Shown one piece after another: positions 26,132 to 35,839 of a DNA stretch of 64,000 nt; position 1 is the stretch's first letter, and each line of letters begins with the position of its first letter. Position numbers and translations under genes: made by a program. The stretch is from an uncultured Acidobacteriia bacterium (lineage in GTDB: Bacteria; Acidobacteriota; Terriglobia; Bryobacterales; Bryobacteraceae), in NCBI GenBank assembly GCA_903923395.1, contig CAIXXM010000107.1, forward strand, positions 1 through 64,000, in the 5' to 3' direction. The notes below the pieces were generated by a model. The model had not been told where the DNA came from, did not search any database, and was given only the letters and a program-made list of their open reading frames with translations.

Positions 26132-26911
26132 ATGCGCACAATTCCGGGGACGAACGCGCAAAACTCCGATTCTACAACACGGGCAGCGTGCAAAGATCGG
26201 ATTATCGCTATCGACATTGCGGTTGTACTCATTTCAATTCGAAATCCGCTGAACATAGGGGCGGCGGCGCGGGCCATGGCCAACTTTGGCCTGCACGATT
26301 TGCGCGTGGTGCAGCCCTACGAGAAAGCGTTTCAGGAGGCGGTGTCCGCGGTGGGCGGGGCGTCCGTGTTGCGGAATGCGCGTGTTTTCGATTCGGTGGC
26401 GGATGCGCTGGCGGATTGTTCGCTGGTGCTGGGGACAACGGCGAATCAGAACCGGGAGTTGCTGCTGCCGATGGACCGCCTGGAGACCGGGATGTTGCGG
26501 ATCAAGCGGCACACGGGCAAGGCGGCGATTCTGTTCGGGAGCGAGAAGTTCGGGCTGTCGAATGAGGACATGAGTTCCTGCCATGCGCTGCTGCGGATTC
26601 CGACGGTGCCGGAGACGCCGTCGATGAATTTGGGGCAGGCGGTGGCGGTCTGCCTGTATGAACTGATCCGCGAGAGCGGGGCGGAGGAACCCATGCGTTT
26701 ACCGTTCCGGCCGGTGGAGGGGACGGAGCTGGAGCAGATCCAGGCGATGCTGGGCGAGGTGCTGGAGATTTCGGGGTATACGAAGCAACTGACGGCGGAA
26801 TCGACAACGCGGAAGGTGCGAATGTTCCTGCGGCGCTTGAAGATGACGACACGGGATGCGCCGCTGGTGCTGGGGATCTTGCGGCAGGTGCTGTGGAAGC
26901 TGCACAAATAA
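26132..26911 (+). CDS. SpoU/TrmJ-like RNA 2'-O-methyltransferase
   Basis: A SPOUT-class methyltransferase of up to 259 residues. Motif 1 is [19 protein letters not shown], motif 2 [14 protein letters not shown] and motif 3 [15 protein letters not shown]-terminal helical region (about 180-259) fits TrmJ-type enzymes that methylate tRNA anticodon-loop ribose 32. The first 27 residues are not conserved. ATG 26132 is the only standard start before the core, although it lies just 21 bases from the divergent acpP start. Confidence 0.85.
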   Translation: MRTIPGTNAQNSDSTTRAACKDRIIAIDIAVVLISIRNPLNIGAAARAMANFGLHDLRVVQPYEKAFQEAVSAVGGASVLRNARVFDSVADALADCSLVLGTTANQNRELLLPMDRLETGMLRIKRHTGKAAILFGSEKFGLSNEDMSSCHALLRIPTVPETPSMNLGQAVAVCLYELIRESGAEEPMRLPFRPVEGTELEQIQAMLGEVLEISGYTKQLTAESTTRKVRMFLRRLKMTTRDAPLVLGILRQVLWKLHK

Positions 26912-26920
26912 GGGATCGAT

Positions 26921-26949
26921 AAAGAAATGGTGCCAGGCACCGTTTCTTT
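26921..26949. repeat. Long palindrome between convergent genes (REP-like or terminator)
   Basis: A near-perfect 14-bp inverted repeat (26921-26934 with 26936-26949) is built around GGTGCCAGGCACC, flanked by AAAGAAA and TTTCTTT. It lies between the convergent methyltransferase and hydrolase genes, followed by a short T run at 26956-26960. The flanking A and T runs could make it a bidirectional terminator. The core resembles palindromes that are widely dispersed in bacterial genomes. Confidence 0.7.
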
Positions 26950-26958
26950 AGGGAATTT

Positions 26959-27936
26959 TTACTTCGACAGGAATTGTTGCGCCACAGGGAACCATTTCGC
27001 GGATTCGCAGCCGGGAGCCAGGTGGCCGCAGTTACCCTCCAGCGTCAGGATTAGCCCGTTCGAAGCCTTCGCAAAAGCGATGGCACTCAGGGGATTCACC
27101 ATGTGATCCTGCGCGGCGGCGATGACCAGTAACTTCGGACCCGCAGGGGCTTTCAGTGGCAGGTTTTGGCTCAACATAGCCTGTAACTGGCGATACCAGT
27201 TATTCCAGTCGAAAGCCGTCTTTTCGGACTTTGCAAGCCAGGCATCGAAGTCGGCTGATGCAGCGTCTTTGGAACGGAATTCGGGGGTGGTCAGGGCGAA
27301 GTTATGGATATCCAGGACCGTCTTCAAATCCGGATGACCCTTGTAACTTCCACCGGCCCAGGCGGGGTCTCTTTCGAGCGCGTGCATCTCGGCAGTCCAG
27401 AGCAGCTTATCTATCGCAGAAAGGGCGGGAGAACCAACAATAGGGATCGCCAATTCCACTGCCGCGGGGTAAGATACCACCCAGTCAAACGTCTGCATGC
27501 CGCCCATGGAAATACCCATGACCGCGTGGAGTTTCTTGATGTGCAGCACCTCCGTCACCAGCCGGTATTCGGCATTCACCATGTCATGAATGGTGAATTT
27601 AGGGAACTTCATGCCGGGCTGTTTGGTGCTGTTTGAAGGCGAGGAAGAAATGCCGTCGCCGAGAGCGTCCACCAGGATCACGAAGTACTTCTCCGGGTCC
27701 AGCAGCTTGCCCTTCCCGACATAAGACTGCAGGTTCTCTGACGTGCCGGTGAAGTAAGTGGGCCAGAGGATCGCGTTGCTGGCGGTACTGTTGAGTTTGC
27801 CGAAGGTCCGGTAACCGATCTTACAATCCTGAATGACCTCACCGGAAGTCAACTTACACTCGCCCAAAGGGGCAAGTAACTGCGCGGGTGCGGAACAGGC
27901 ACCCGCCAGAAGAATGAGCGCAATGAGATACCGCAT
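26959..27936 (-). CDS. Exported alpha/beta-hydrolase, MetX-like
   Basis: A 325-residue protein with a signal peptide (about 1-18; ACSAPA is close to a lipobox but does not match it well). The hydrolase core resembles homoserine O-acetyltransferase-like proteins: VDALGDGISSSP, the nucleophile in MGISMGGMQTFDW, Asp in AAQDHMVN, and His in GNCGHLAPG. True MetX is cytoplasmic, so an exported version is more likely a hydrolase with another substrate. It lies three bases after the DUF4175 gene and may be the last gene of that cluster. Confidence 0.82.
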   Translation of the reverse strand: MRYLIALILLAGACSAPAQLLAPLGECKLTSGEVIQDCKIGYRTFGKLNSTASNAILWPTYFTGTSENLQSYVGKGKLLDPEKYFVILVDALGDGISSSPSNSTKQPGMKFPKFTIHDMVNAEYRLVTEVLHIKKLHAVMGISMGGMQTFDWVVSYPAAVELAIPIVGSPALSAIDKLLWTAEMHALERDPAWAGGSYKGHPDLKTVLDIHNFALTTPEFRSKDAASADFDAWLAKSEKTAFDWNNWYRQLQAMLSQNLPLKAPAGPKLLVIAAAQDHMVNPLSAIAFAKASNGLILTLEGNCGHLAPGCESAKWFPVAQQFLSK

Positions 27937-27939
27937 AAG

Positions 27940-30900
27940 TTACTGCTTGCTGAGGCGCCTGTAGTATTCCGCCACGGCCTGGCCATAACCCGGCGGCGTA
28001 TTCGCAGGCGTCTTGCTGCGGACGCCGCTGCGTTCCAGATCGAGCTTCTTCCGAAGCAGGAGTTCGATCTGCTCCACCTCACCGAGGACCTGTGCCTGGA
28101 TGATGCCATCGAGGCGGGGATCATTGGTCTTGTGTTGCGGATCCAGTTGGGTTACGCGCTGCTGGAGATCCTGAATTTCGCGCTGCAGATCCTTGTCGCT
28201 GCCGGCTGCCTGACGGAGACGGTCCACGCCACGGACGATTTCACGGTAACCGCCATCGGTCACACCGGGGTTGATGATGGGGTTGCGCGGGTCGCCCTGG
28301 GTATTGGGGTATTCGATGGGGCCGGTACCGTAGCGGGGTCCAAAGTTGGTACCGCCGCCACCGCCGAGGGGTCCACCGGAGGCCTGCTGGCCGCCGCCCT
28401 GTTGACGTCCGCCGGCTTGCTGACCACCCTGCTGTTGTCCACCTTGTTGCTGACCGCCCTGTTGGCCGCCCTGCTGCTGGCCATTCTGCGCCTGCTGCTG
28501 GCCTTGGCCCTGTTGACGGCCACCTTGCTGCCCCTGGCCCTGCTGGCCCTGCTGGCCCTGTTGGCCTTGCTGGCCCGGCTGACCATTGCGCGCCTGTTGC
28601 TGACCTTGTTGCTGACCTTGTTGCTGGCCTTGTTGCTGGCCTTGGGCCTGCTGCTGCCCCTGCCTGCCTTGCTGGCCGCCCTGTTGACCCTGACGCTGTC
28701 CACCAGCCTGCATCTGCTGCAACTGCTTGCGCATGTTTTCCGCCTGCTGGAGTGCCTGTTCCATGGCCTTCTGTTTGGCATCGGAAGGATCGTGCCCGCC
28801 AGCGGCGGACTGCGCCTTCTTCATGTCATCGCGCATTTCATTGAGAGCCTGCGTCACGGGAGCTTCCCGCATGACGGCATACGCGCCCAAACCGCGCTTC
28901 AACGCCTCCGCCGACCACGTCATGCGCGGCTTGACTTCCGCCTGCTGTGACTTGCCGAGAGAATCGCGGATGGTCTTCGAAGCATCCGGCGCGGTGTTCT
29001 GCAGATCGCGCGCGGCCTGTTGCATCTTCTTTTCGAGATCGGCATACTGCTGGGCCATCTGCTCTTTTTCCTGCGCCATCTGCTGGCCGATCTTGTCCGC
29101 ATTCGGGTTTTCCGCGCCGCCGAAGTTCTGGCGCATGCGGTTCTGAAAATCCTGCTGGTGCGTGGCGAGTTGCTCGGCTTCCTTGGCCAGATCACCCAGC
29201 TGGGAGCCCGTCTGTTCCTTGCGCATGCCCTGCAGCGTCTGCTTGGCCTGGCTCAGGCGTTCAGCCGCGCGCTGGGCCTCAGTCTGGGCCTGTTGGGTAC
29301 CCTGCTGCCCGGGCTGCCGTGAAGAGGCGGAGTTGCTCATGTCACGGGTTGCTTCCTGCAGTTGGTCGATGGCGCGCTGCAACTGTTCATTGTTGCGGGC
29401 TTGCGACCCCTGCTGGATGCGCTGCTGTTGATCATTGCGGCCCTGCGCCTGTTGCTGCTGTCCACCCTGTTGCTGCTGGCGGCCCTGCTGTTGCTGTCCG
29501 GACTGTTGACCCTGCTGGCCGGACCTGCCGCTGCTGGCGGATTGCTGACCCTGCTGGCCTTGCTGCCCCTGTTGGCCTTGTTGGCCCTGTTGACCCTGCT
29601 GCCCTTGTTGTTGGCTCTGCTGGCCCTGCTGGCCCTGTTGGCCTTGTTGCCCCTGTTCACCCTGCTTTTGCAGTTGCTCCATCTCCCGCTTCAGCTGTTC
29701 GGCTTCGCGGCGCAGCATCTCCTGCTGCCAGCGCTGCTGGGCCAATTGCTGCGGATTCTGCGGCTGCTGGGCAAGAGCCTGCTGCCGGCGGGCGAGTTCT
29801 TCCAGTTTCTTCATCGCCTCATCGATCTGCTGCTGGCGTTGTTCGGCAGCACTGGAGGCATTGGTTTCGTACTGGTTCTTGTCCTTGTCGAGTTCGAGGT
29901 CGAAGAGGTTCTGCAGGTCACGGCCTGCTCCGCCGCCACCACCGCCTCCGCCCCCGCCGCCACGGCTGGTGGAGACCTGAATCTGACGCACGGTCGCTTC
30001 GGCACGCAGCAGGTGTTGCAGCGCCTGCTGTTCCGGAGTAAGTGCATCTTTCCAGTCCGCGCCCTTGAGCTTGTCAGAAGCGGGCGTCATCGCCTTCACG
30101 GCCGCTTCCATTTCTTTCACGAACGAGCTCATTGCAGCGTTCGCGCCTTCGAGCTGCCGGGCCTTGCTGCGGTCAATCAAGGACTGTGCCTGATCACGCA
30201 GCTTACCCTGCACGCCGGAGAGATACTTGGCGTTCTCAGCAACGGAGCCCGCTCCCTTATCGCCTTTCACCTGGTTCCAGGTCGCGGCAATGATTTCCTT
30301 CTGGCGCGCCGAGATCTGTTGTTCCTGCTCGCCGCCACCGCCGCCGCCACCACCGCCGCCCGATTGCTGCGATTGCGAATACTCATACTCAAACGGGACA
30401 GCCTCAATAAAGTAGATATCCGTGCGGGTGGTGTTCTTGCCGTCCTTCGCGGTGGCATAGAGCGCCACGATATCGCCGGGGACCGCCTTGAAATCTTCCA
30501 TGGAAAGCAATGACGTGCCTTCCACCTTCTTGCTGTGATCTTTCAGGAGGTTGATGGTCTTTTCCGCACCGCCGTTGACCGAGTAATGCAGCTCAACGGA
30601 TTGCAGCGGGAACTCATCCTCCGCAGTAACAACAACGCCAACTTCTTCAATGGGACTGACCTTCGCATCTTTGCCCGGGCGCGTGATCTTGACTTTCGGC
30701 GCACCGGCTTTGCGGGCCTCAATAAAGTAATCATCCGTGAGGCGGACCATTTCGCCGTGATCTTCCACAGCGATGTGATAAGTGCCATCGTGCTCCACGG
30801 GGATCTTCACCGTGGTCAGGTTCTTCACGGTGCCGGCCAGGTTGACGGGCTTGCCGGGGTCGAGCACCACCTGGGCACCGGTCAGTTCACGGTCTGTGGT

Positions 30901-31851
30901 GATTTCGAGCGTCGCTATGGTGCCTTCCACGGCGCGAAGATCGCCGCCGGGGTCTTCCACATGCGTGCCCATGCCGGTCCAGGAGGGGAAGTTATAAGTG
31001 ACCTTGATGTTACGGATCGCGGGTAAGTCGACGGCACGCAGATGGAACGTGTTGCTCTTGATACCGCCCATATCCACGTAGTAATCCAGATCTTCCGGGA
31101 TGGCGACGAGCAGGAAGCCGAAGCCGGGTTCGCCGGGCATGGCCTGCATGGGTGCTTCTTCCCACTTGGACGAACTGGCGTACTTCACCGCAAGGGTTGC
31201 TTTGGAGGGTTCAAAACCATTGGCGCGCGCGCTGATCATCTGGTCAGACTTGCGGCGGACCGCACCGTTGCCGGGCTTCACCACCACGTTGTAATAGGGC
31301 TTGAGACCCGCCTTGGGATTGCTGCCCCAGAGCAGAGACGTGCCGTAGCCCATGACGCCGGGGCCCCAGAAGGCGAGATAGATCAGCAGCATCGCAGCCG
31401 CGCCGGCGATGGAGGCAAAGCGGATGAAACCGCTGCTGGCAACGATGTCATCGGGCTGGGCCTGTTTGGCCACTTCGAGAGTATCTTCGGCGAGCAGAGG
31501 CAGAAAGGGATCCGACGGGTTTTGCTTGGCCTTTTCCGTGAAGGTCAGCAGGCGCTGGTCAAAGCCCGGGACGCGGTGTTCAATCTCCTGCGAGACCTTG
31601 CGGCGGTTCATGCGCGTGAGAGGCACCACGAGTCCGGCGGCGATGGCGGTGCCGATGCCGAGGAAGAGCACGAAGCGCCCGGCCAGCAGCATTGCCGGCG
31701 AGAAGGCAGCGGCAATGAGAGCGCCCACGATGACGAGGGTCAGCAGCAGCGCAGCGCCGAAGATGGCCGCGGCACCGCGCGTCCAGGCATAAGCGCGCAT
31801 ACGGCGCTCCAGCCGGTCGAGATATTGAGAGAGGCTTTCAAGCGGATTCAT
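27940..31851 (-). CDS. DUF4175-like membrane protein with Gly-Gln-Gln repeats
   Basis: A 1303-residue protein, the largest in the window. Residues 1-80 hold two transmembrane helices; a third lies near 145-165. Beta-rich domains follow to about 490. The rest is predicted helical and extremely Gln-rich, with collagen-like GQQ triplet runs at about 728-808 and 1043-1154 and Gly runs near 495 and 635. The N-terminal region (LDRLERRMRAYAWTRGA, EIEHRVPGFDQRLLTF) is that of DUF4175 proteins found with MoxR/BatA genes. It probably forms a large periplasmic coiled or fibrous structure. It overlaps the BatA-like gene by ATGA. Confidence 0.82.
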   Translation of the reverse strand: MNPLESLSQYLDRLERRMRAYAWTRGAAAIFGAALLLTLVIVGALIAAAFSPAMLLAGRFVLFLGIGTAIAAGLVVPLTRMNRRKVSQEIEHRVPGFDQRLLTFTEKAKQNPSDPFLPLLAEDTLEVAKQAQPDDIVASSGFIRFASIAGAAAMLLIYLAFWGPGVMGYGTSLLWGSNPKAGLKPYYNVVVKPGNGAVRRKSDQMISARANGFEPSKATLAVKYASSSKWEEAPMQAMPGEPGFGFLLVAIPEDLDYYVDMGGIKSNTFHLRAVDLPAIRNIKVTYNFPSWTGMGTHVEDPGGDLRAVEGTIATLEITTDRELTGAQVVLDPGKPVNLAGTVKNLTTVKIPVEHDGTYHIAVEDHGEMVRLTDDYFIEARKAGAPKVKITRPGKDAKVSPIEEVGVVVTAEDEFPLQSVELHYSVNGGAEKTINLLKDHSKKVEGTSLLSMEDFKAVPGDIVALYATAKDGKNTTRTDIYFIEAVPFEYEYSQSQQSGGGGGGGGGGEQEQQISARQKEIIAATWNQVKGDKGAGSVAENAKYLSGVQGKLRDQAQSLIDRSKARQLEGANAAMSSFVKEMEAAVKAMTPASDKLKGADWKDALTPEQQALQHLLRAEATVRQIQVSTSRGGGGGGGGGGGAGRDLQNLFDLELDKDKNQYETNASSAAEQRQQQIDEAMKKLEELARRQQALAQQPQNPQQLAQQRWQQEMLRREAEQLKREMEQLQKQGEQGQQGQQGQQGQQSQQQGQQGQQGQQGQQGQQGQQGQQSASSGRSGQQGQQSGQQQQGRQQQQGGQQQQAQGRNDQQQRIQQGSQARNNEQLQRAIDQLQEATRDMSNSASSRQPGQQGTQQAQTEAQRAAERLSQAKQTLQGMRKEQTGSQLGDLAKEAEQLATHQQDFQNRMRQNFGGAENPNADKIGQQMAQEKEQMAQQYADLEKKMQQAARDLQNTAPDASKTIRDSLGKSQQAEVKPRMTWSAEALKRGLGAYAVMREAPVTQALNEMRDDMKKAQSAAGGHDPSDAKQKAMEQALQQAENMRKQLQQMQAGGQRQGQQGGQQGRQGQQQAQGQQQGQQQGQQQGQQQARNGQPGQQGQQGQQGQQGQGQQGGRQQGQGQQQAQNGQQQGGQQGGQQQGGQQQGGQQAGGRQQGGGQQASGGPLGGGGGTNFGPRYGTGPIEYPNTQGDPRNPIINPGVTDGGYREIVRGVDRLRQAAGSDKDLQREIQDLQQRVTQLDPQHKTNDPRLDGIIQAQVLGEVEQIELLLRKKLDLERSGVRSKTPANTPPGYGQAVAEYYRRLSKQ

Positions 31852-33896
31852 GCCGCCTCCTTTTTCACTACTTGAGGATCATCGGTGCCCAGATGCCGGT
31901 TGCCCAACACGGATTCTGCCAGGGCTAAAAGCAGAAGCGCAACCAGGACGTACCACCACAACTCGGACTTTTCGCCGGTATCCTTACCCGCGGCACCACC
32001 ATCCTTCGTGGACGTAACGGGTGCCAAGCCTGTGTTCTTCCACAGTGTAAGCGTTTCTTCGGGGATCAGTGCAAAATCTGATTCTTTGCGGTCAGGATTC
32101 ACCGCCGCAAGCTCTTCATGCCCGTTGGCGCGCTTGATATCCCAGAAGCCCTGCGCGGGGAACTGGAAGATATTCGCCTTCGCGGATTCCGAGAGGGTCA
32201 GGGCGCGTTTGCCATCGGGACCGATTACTTCCACGGGCACGCCTTTTTCGCGTGCGGAGCGCAGTTCCACATAAGCGCCTACCTTATACACGCCCCGGGA
32301 AGCCCCAATGCCGCCGATTTCATGCGTGGTTTGTTCGATGAAGGGAATCCAGACGGGCTGGAGCGGCAAGTTATTGGCGATGTTATCGAAGGCGGAGGCA
32401 AAGATCAGCACATGGCCTTCACCCAGGTTTTGATCGAGCAGCAGCGGTGTGCCGTCCGAAAGCCTGGCGGCGATGCGGACATCGCGGCCATTCTCCGGCA
32501 GCAGAACGCGGGCCGCGAGGAAGAACTCCACGCCATCCCAGTTAGTGCCGCGGGCGAAGGACGGATAGGACGCATCGACAGACGCGACGGTGAGGGAACG
32601 TTCTTTGTCTGGAGCGACAAAGTGGACACCGGCGACCTGGAGTCCGGCGACTGGAATCTTGCGGCCGGGGACAGAGTTCTTGCCCAGAGCAACGAGGATG
32701 GAGCCGCCCTTCTGCACATAGTCCCGGAGGTTGTTTTCGAGCTTCTCCGCCAGCGGGCCGGTATCTGAAAGGATGACGAAAGAGTACTTACCGAGATTGG
32801 TGTTCGCAGCCTGCGAAGTCGCGATGGGGTCCAGGGTGAAGGCTGGTTCGTTCGAGGCATCGAGAGCGGTGCGGATATACACCGTGCTGGAGGCGTCGGA
32901 ATCGGAGTGGATGAGCAGCGCGGGCTTTGGATCTGCGCGTTCCACGGCGAAGTACCAGTGATCATCTTCGGGGAAGGCGTCTCCGGCGTCCAGGCGGATT
33001 TCGCCGCGGCTGAGTCCGTAGGGCGCTTCGAGCGCGAGGAATTCCACGGTGGCGCGGCCGTTGGCGGGAATCTTGACCGTCTTGGTTTCCAGAACTTTGC
33101 CGCCCGTAAGCAGGGAAACCTTCTTAGTGGCCTCTTCTGTGTTGAAGCCGGCGATGGTGGCGAGGGTGCGCACTTTGCGGGTATCGAAGACGCGGCTGGG
33201 GGCGTCCACGGATTCGATGGTCCAGTTGGGGACCATGTCTTTCGCAACGGGGAAGATTTCCAGTTTGGTGCCGTCTTCCAGCTTGAGGTCGGCAAAGCTG
33301 GCGGGCATGGAGGATTTCTGCAGATCCGTGAAGACGCGGGCCTCAATCGGGGTGTGGAGGCTTTGCACGGTGGAGCGCAGGATGCGGGAAAGATCGGCGT
33401 AAGAGCTGGCACCATCGCCGGGTTCCACGGCCTGGAGGGCACCGCGAAGCTCTGCTTTGTCCGTGGTCATGCCGGTAAGAAGGCGGGCATTGCCGCCGAA
33501 GGTAACTGCCTGGGCGCGGTCTCCGGTGCCTAACTTGGCAAGTTCCGTTAGTGCCGCTTCTTTGGCCTTGGCGAAACGGCCGCCCTGCCGCATGCTGAAG
33601 GAGTTATCGAGAGCCAGAATCACCGTCTTCGCACCGGTAGCTTTGGCAACCGCATCAGAGTGCACGAACGGACGCGCGAAAGCCAGCACCAGCAGAGCGA
33701 CGAAGAGACAGCGCAGGGCGAACAGGAGAAGATACTTCAGCTTCCGGTGTTTGACGGAGCTCTGTATCCTCTGTTCAAAAAACATGAGGGAGCTGAAGGG
33801 CAGCGGCTTGGACTTATACTGCCGCAGCAGGTGCACATAGATCGGAATGCCAAGAGCGGCAATGCCGGCGAGGAACCACGGAGCGAGGAAACCCAA
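31848..33896 (-). CDS. BatA-like protein with VWA domain
   Basis: A 682-residue inner-membrane protein. The N-terminus (GFLAPWFLAGIAALGIPIYVHLL, then KYLLLFALRCLFVALLVLAFARPF) is the BatA N-terminal two-helix domain. A von Willebrand A domain follows with MIDAS motif LALDNSFSMRQGG at about 92-104. A glutamine-amidotransferase-like region lies at about 330-500, and a final transmembrane helix is near 650-665. The start codon is TTG, directly after the TAG of the DUF58 gene. VWA proteins of this kind work with MoxR ATPases in envelope assembly or stress. Confidence 0.88.
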   Translation of the reverse strand: MGFLAPWFLAGIAALGIPIYVHLLRQYKSKPLPFSSLMFFEQRIQSSVKHRKLKYLLLFALRCLFVALLVLAFARPFVHSDAVAKATGAKTVILALDNSFSMRQGGRFAKAKEAALTELAKLGTGDRAQAVTFGGNARLLTGMTTDKAELRGALQAVEPGDGASSYADLSRILRSTVQSLHTPIEARVFTDLQKSSMPASFADLKLEDGTKLEIFPVAKDMVPNWTIESVDAPSRVFDTRKVRTLATIAGFNTEEATKKVSLLTGGKVLETKTVKIPANGRATVEFLALEAPYGLSRGEIRLDAGDAFPEDDHWYFAVERADPKPALLIHSDSDASSTVYIRTALDASNEPAFTLDPIATSQAANTNLGKYSFVILSDTGPLAEKLENNLRDYVQKGGSILVALGKNSVPGRKIPVAGLQVAGVHFVAPDKERSLTVASVDASYPSFARGTNWDGVEFFLAARVLLPENGRDVRIAARLSDGTPLLLDQNLGEGHVLIFASAFDNIANNLPLQPVWIPFIEQTTHEIGGIGASRGVYKVGAYVELRSAREKGVPVEVIGPDGKRALTLSESAKANIFQFPAQGFWDIKRANGHEELAAVNPDRKESDFALIPEETLTLWKNTGLAPVTSTKDGGAAGKDTGEKSELWWYVLVALLLLALAESVLGNRHLGTDDPQVVKKEAA

Positions 33897-34784
33897 CTAC
33901 TTTCTCCTCTGGCGCAGGGCCAGGTATTCACGCAACCCTTCATCGAGGGGGCGCGAGCTATCCATAAACATGTAATCGAGGCCGGCGGCGCGGGCCTTGT
34001 TTTCCACTTGCTGGATGTGGTCTTGTATCTTGGCGCGGTATTCGCGGCGTGCGTAATCAGGGGAGACTTCCATGCTGATGGTGGAGTCTTCCATATCCGT
34101 CAGGAGAACGGGGTCGCGGAAGTTGGGGTTGATCTCCAGCGGATCGAGAACATGGAACAGAATGACTTCATTGCCGTGATAGCGCAACGGTTCCACGGCC
34201 TTCGCGATCTTAGCCGGGTCTTCATAGAAATCAGAAATCACAGCAACAATGCCGCGGCGGTGGAGAAACTGCTGGAAGTGAATAAACGGCTTCGAGAAAT
34301 CCGTGCGTGTGCCGCCCTGCGCTGAAGAGATGGCATGCAGAATCCGGTGCATCTGTCCCTGGCGGGAAGAGGGTGGAATGTAATTCGACACGTCATCATC
34401 AAAGACAATGAGGCCGGTGGCATCCCGCTGTTGCGAAGACAGATAGGCGAGAGATGCCGCCACGAAGCGGGCGAAATCCAGCTTGGTAACTTTGCCGGAG
34501 CCATATTTCATGGACGCCGAGGCATCCAGCAGCACCAGTAACTGGCTGTTGGTTTCGCCGCGGAAGCGCTTTAACACGACACGGTCAGAGCGGGAGTATA
34601 CGTTCCAATCCACATGGCGGAGATCGTCGCCTTCCACGTACTGCCGGTATTCTTCGAACTCCTGCGAGAAGCCGAAGTCCGGGGAGCGGTGAAGGCCCGA
34701 GACAAAGCCGTCCACCACGGTCTTCGCCACAAGGCTCAGAGGCGTGATGGAGGCCAGCATCGCGGGATCAAGAAAGCGCTGCAT
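33897..34784 (-). CDS. DUF58 (VWA-like) protein
   Basis: A 295-residue soluble protein. The DUF58 core is clear: EFEEYRQYVEGDDLRHVDWNVYSRSDRVVLKRF, then a VWA-like fold with LLVLLDASASMKYGS. DUF58 proteins almost always accompany MoxR ATPases and are thought to present clients to them. The gene is 19 bases downstream of the MoxR gene and abuts the BatA-like gene. Confidence 0.93.
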   Translation of the reverse strand: MQRFLDPAMLASITPLSLVAKTVVDGFVSGLHRSPDFGFSQEFEEYRQYVEGDDLRHVDWNVYSRSDRVVLKRFRGETNSQLLVLLDASASMKYGSGKVTKLDFARFVAASLAYLSSQQRDATGLIVFDDDVSNYIPPSSRQGQMHRILHAISSAQGGTRTDFSKPFIHFQQFLHRRGIVAVISDFYEDPAKIAKAVEPLRYHGNEVILFHVLDPLEINPNFRDPVLLTDMEDSTISMEVSPDYARREYRAKIQDHIQQVENKARAAGLDYMFMDSSRPLDEGLREYLALRQRRK

Positions 34785-34803
34785 GTGAGTTTGGAGTTAT
34801 CCC

Positions 34804-35826
34804 TTATTCGCGTGGTCCGGGTTTGACTTCGAGAATCTGCTTGAGCACGTCATCCGGGGTGAGGCGGTCGGATTCGGCGTGGAAGTTCAGCAGAATGCGA
34901 TGGCGCAGCACGGGAGTATACAGGGCGCGGATATCTTCCACGCTGACGTGGTAGCGGCCTTTCATCAGCGCGCGGGCCTTGGCGGAGAGCACTAAGAACT
35001 GCGCGGCGCGGACGCTGGCGCCGTAGTTGACGTACTTCTTGACAACGTCCGGGGCCTGAGGGTCGCGGTGACGTGTGGCGCGCACGAGTTCCACCGCATA
35101 GCGGGCCACAGTCTCGCCGATGGGCGTCATGCGGACGAGCTGCTGGAAGTCAAGAATCTCTTCGGCGGTAGTTACTACTTCTGCCTTGGCGACGTGCGTG
35201 GTGGTGGTGAGGTCCACAACCTTGAGTTCTTCTTCGATGGGCAGATAGTCGAGCAGGGTATTGAACAGGAAGCGGTCCAACTGGGCTTCCGGCAGGGGAT
35301 AAGTGCCTTCGAGTTCAATGGGGTTCTGGGTGGCGAGCACGAAGAACGGCGCGGGCAGTTTGTAGATATTGCCGCGCACGGTGCTGGAGCGTTCCTGCAT
35401 GGCTTCGAGCAGTGCGGCCTGCGTCTTGGGCGGCGTACGGTTAATTTCGTCAGCGAGCAGGACGTTGGTGAAGACCGGGCCCTGCACGAAGGTCCAGGTG
35501 CGGCGTCCCGTGGTGGGGTCCTCTTCGATGATGTCGGTGCCGGTGATGTCAGTGGGCATCAAGTCCGGCGTGAACTGGATGCGCTTGAATTGCAGGCCGA
35601 GGACATCGGCGAGCGTTCTGACGAGCAGGGTCTTTGCGGTGCCGGGCAGACCGGTGATCAAGCAGTGGCCGCCCACGAAGAGGGCGATGCGGACCTGTTC
35701 AAGGACCTCATCCTGGCCGATAATCACGCGCCGCACCTGGCTGACGATTTGCTCGTCCACCTGACGGAAACGGGCAATGCGGGCTTTCAAAACATCCGGT
35801 TCATTCTGTGGGTTCAAGGTGGACAT
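34804..35826 (-). CDS. MoxR-family AAA+ ATPase
   Basis: A 340-residue AAA+ chaperone-like ATPase. Walker A is GLPGTAKTLL, Walker B VLLADEINRTPPKTQ, sensor 1 VLATQNPIELEGTYPLPEAQLDRF, and a C-terminal helical lid follows. MoxR proteins remodel or insert cofactors into protein complexes together with VWA partners, here the DUF58, BatA-like and VWA/amidotransferase proteins of the same operon. It starts 13 bases after the TPR peptidase gene. Confidence 0.95.
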   Translation of the reverse strand: MSTLNPQNEPDVLKARIARFRQVDEQIVSQVRRVIIGQDEVLEQVRIALFVGGHCLITGLPGTAKTLLVRTLADVLGLQFKRIQFTPDLMPTDITGTDIIEEDPTTGRRTWTFVQGPVFTNVLLADEINRTPPKTQAALLEAMQERSSTVRGNIYKLPAPFFVLATQNPIELEGTYPLPEAQLDRFLFNTLLDYLPIEEELKVVDLTTTTHVAKAEVVTTAEEILDFQQLVRMTPIGETVARYAVELVRATRHRDPQAPDVVKKYVNYGASVRAAQFLVLSAKARALMKGRYHVSVEDIRALYTPVLRHRILLNFHAESDRLTPDDVLKQILEVKPGPRE

Positions 35827-35839
35827 GTTTTGGGTTCGT

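Noticed and set aside
28390-28720. Short tandem repeats that might be read as a CRISPR array
   Set aside because: The unit is a nine-base codon triplet repeat inside a coding frame with no spacers. It encodes Gly-Gln-Gln.
28132-30513. Long Leu-rich reading frames on the plus strand
   Set aside because: They are the antisense of the Gln/Gly-rich repeats of the DUF4175 gene, where CAG/CAA codons read as CTG/TTG. The minus-strand frame is longer and carries the family domains.
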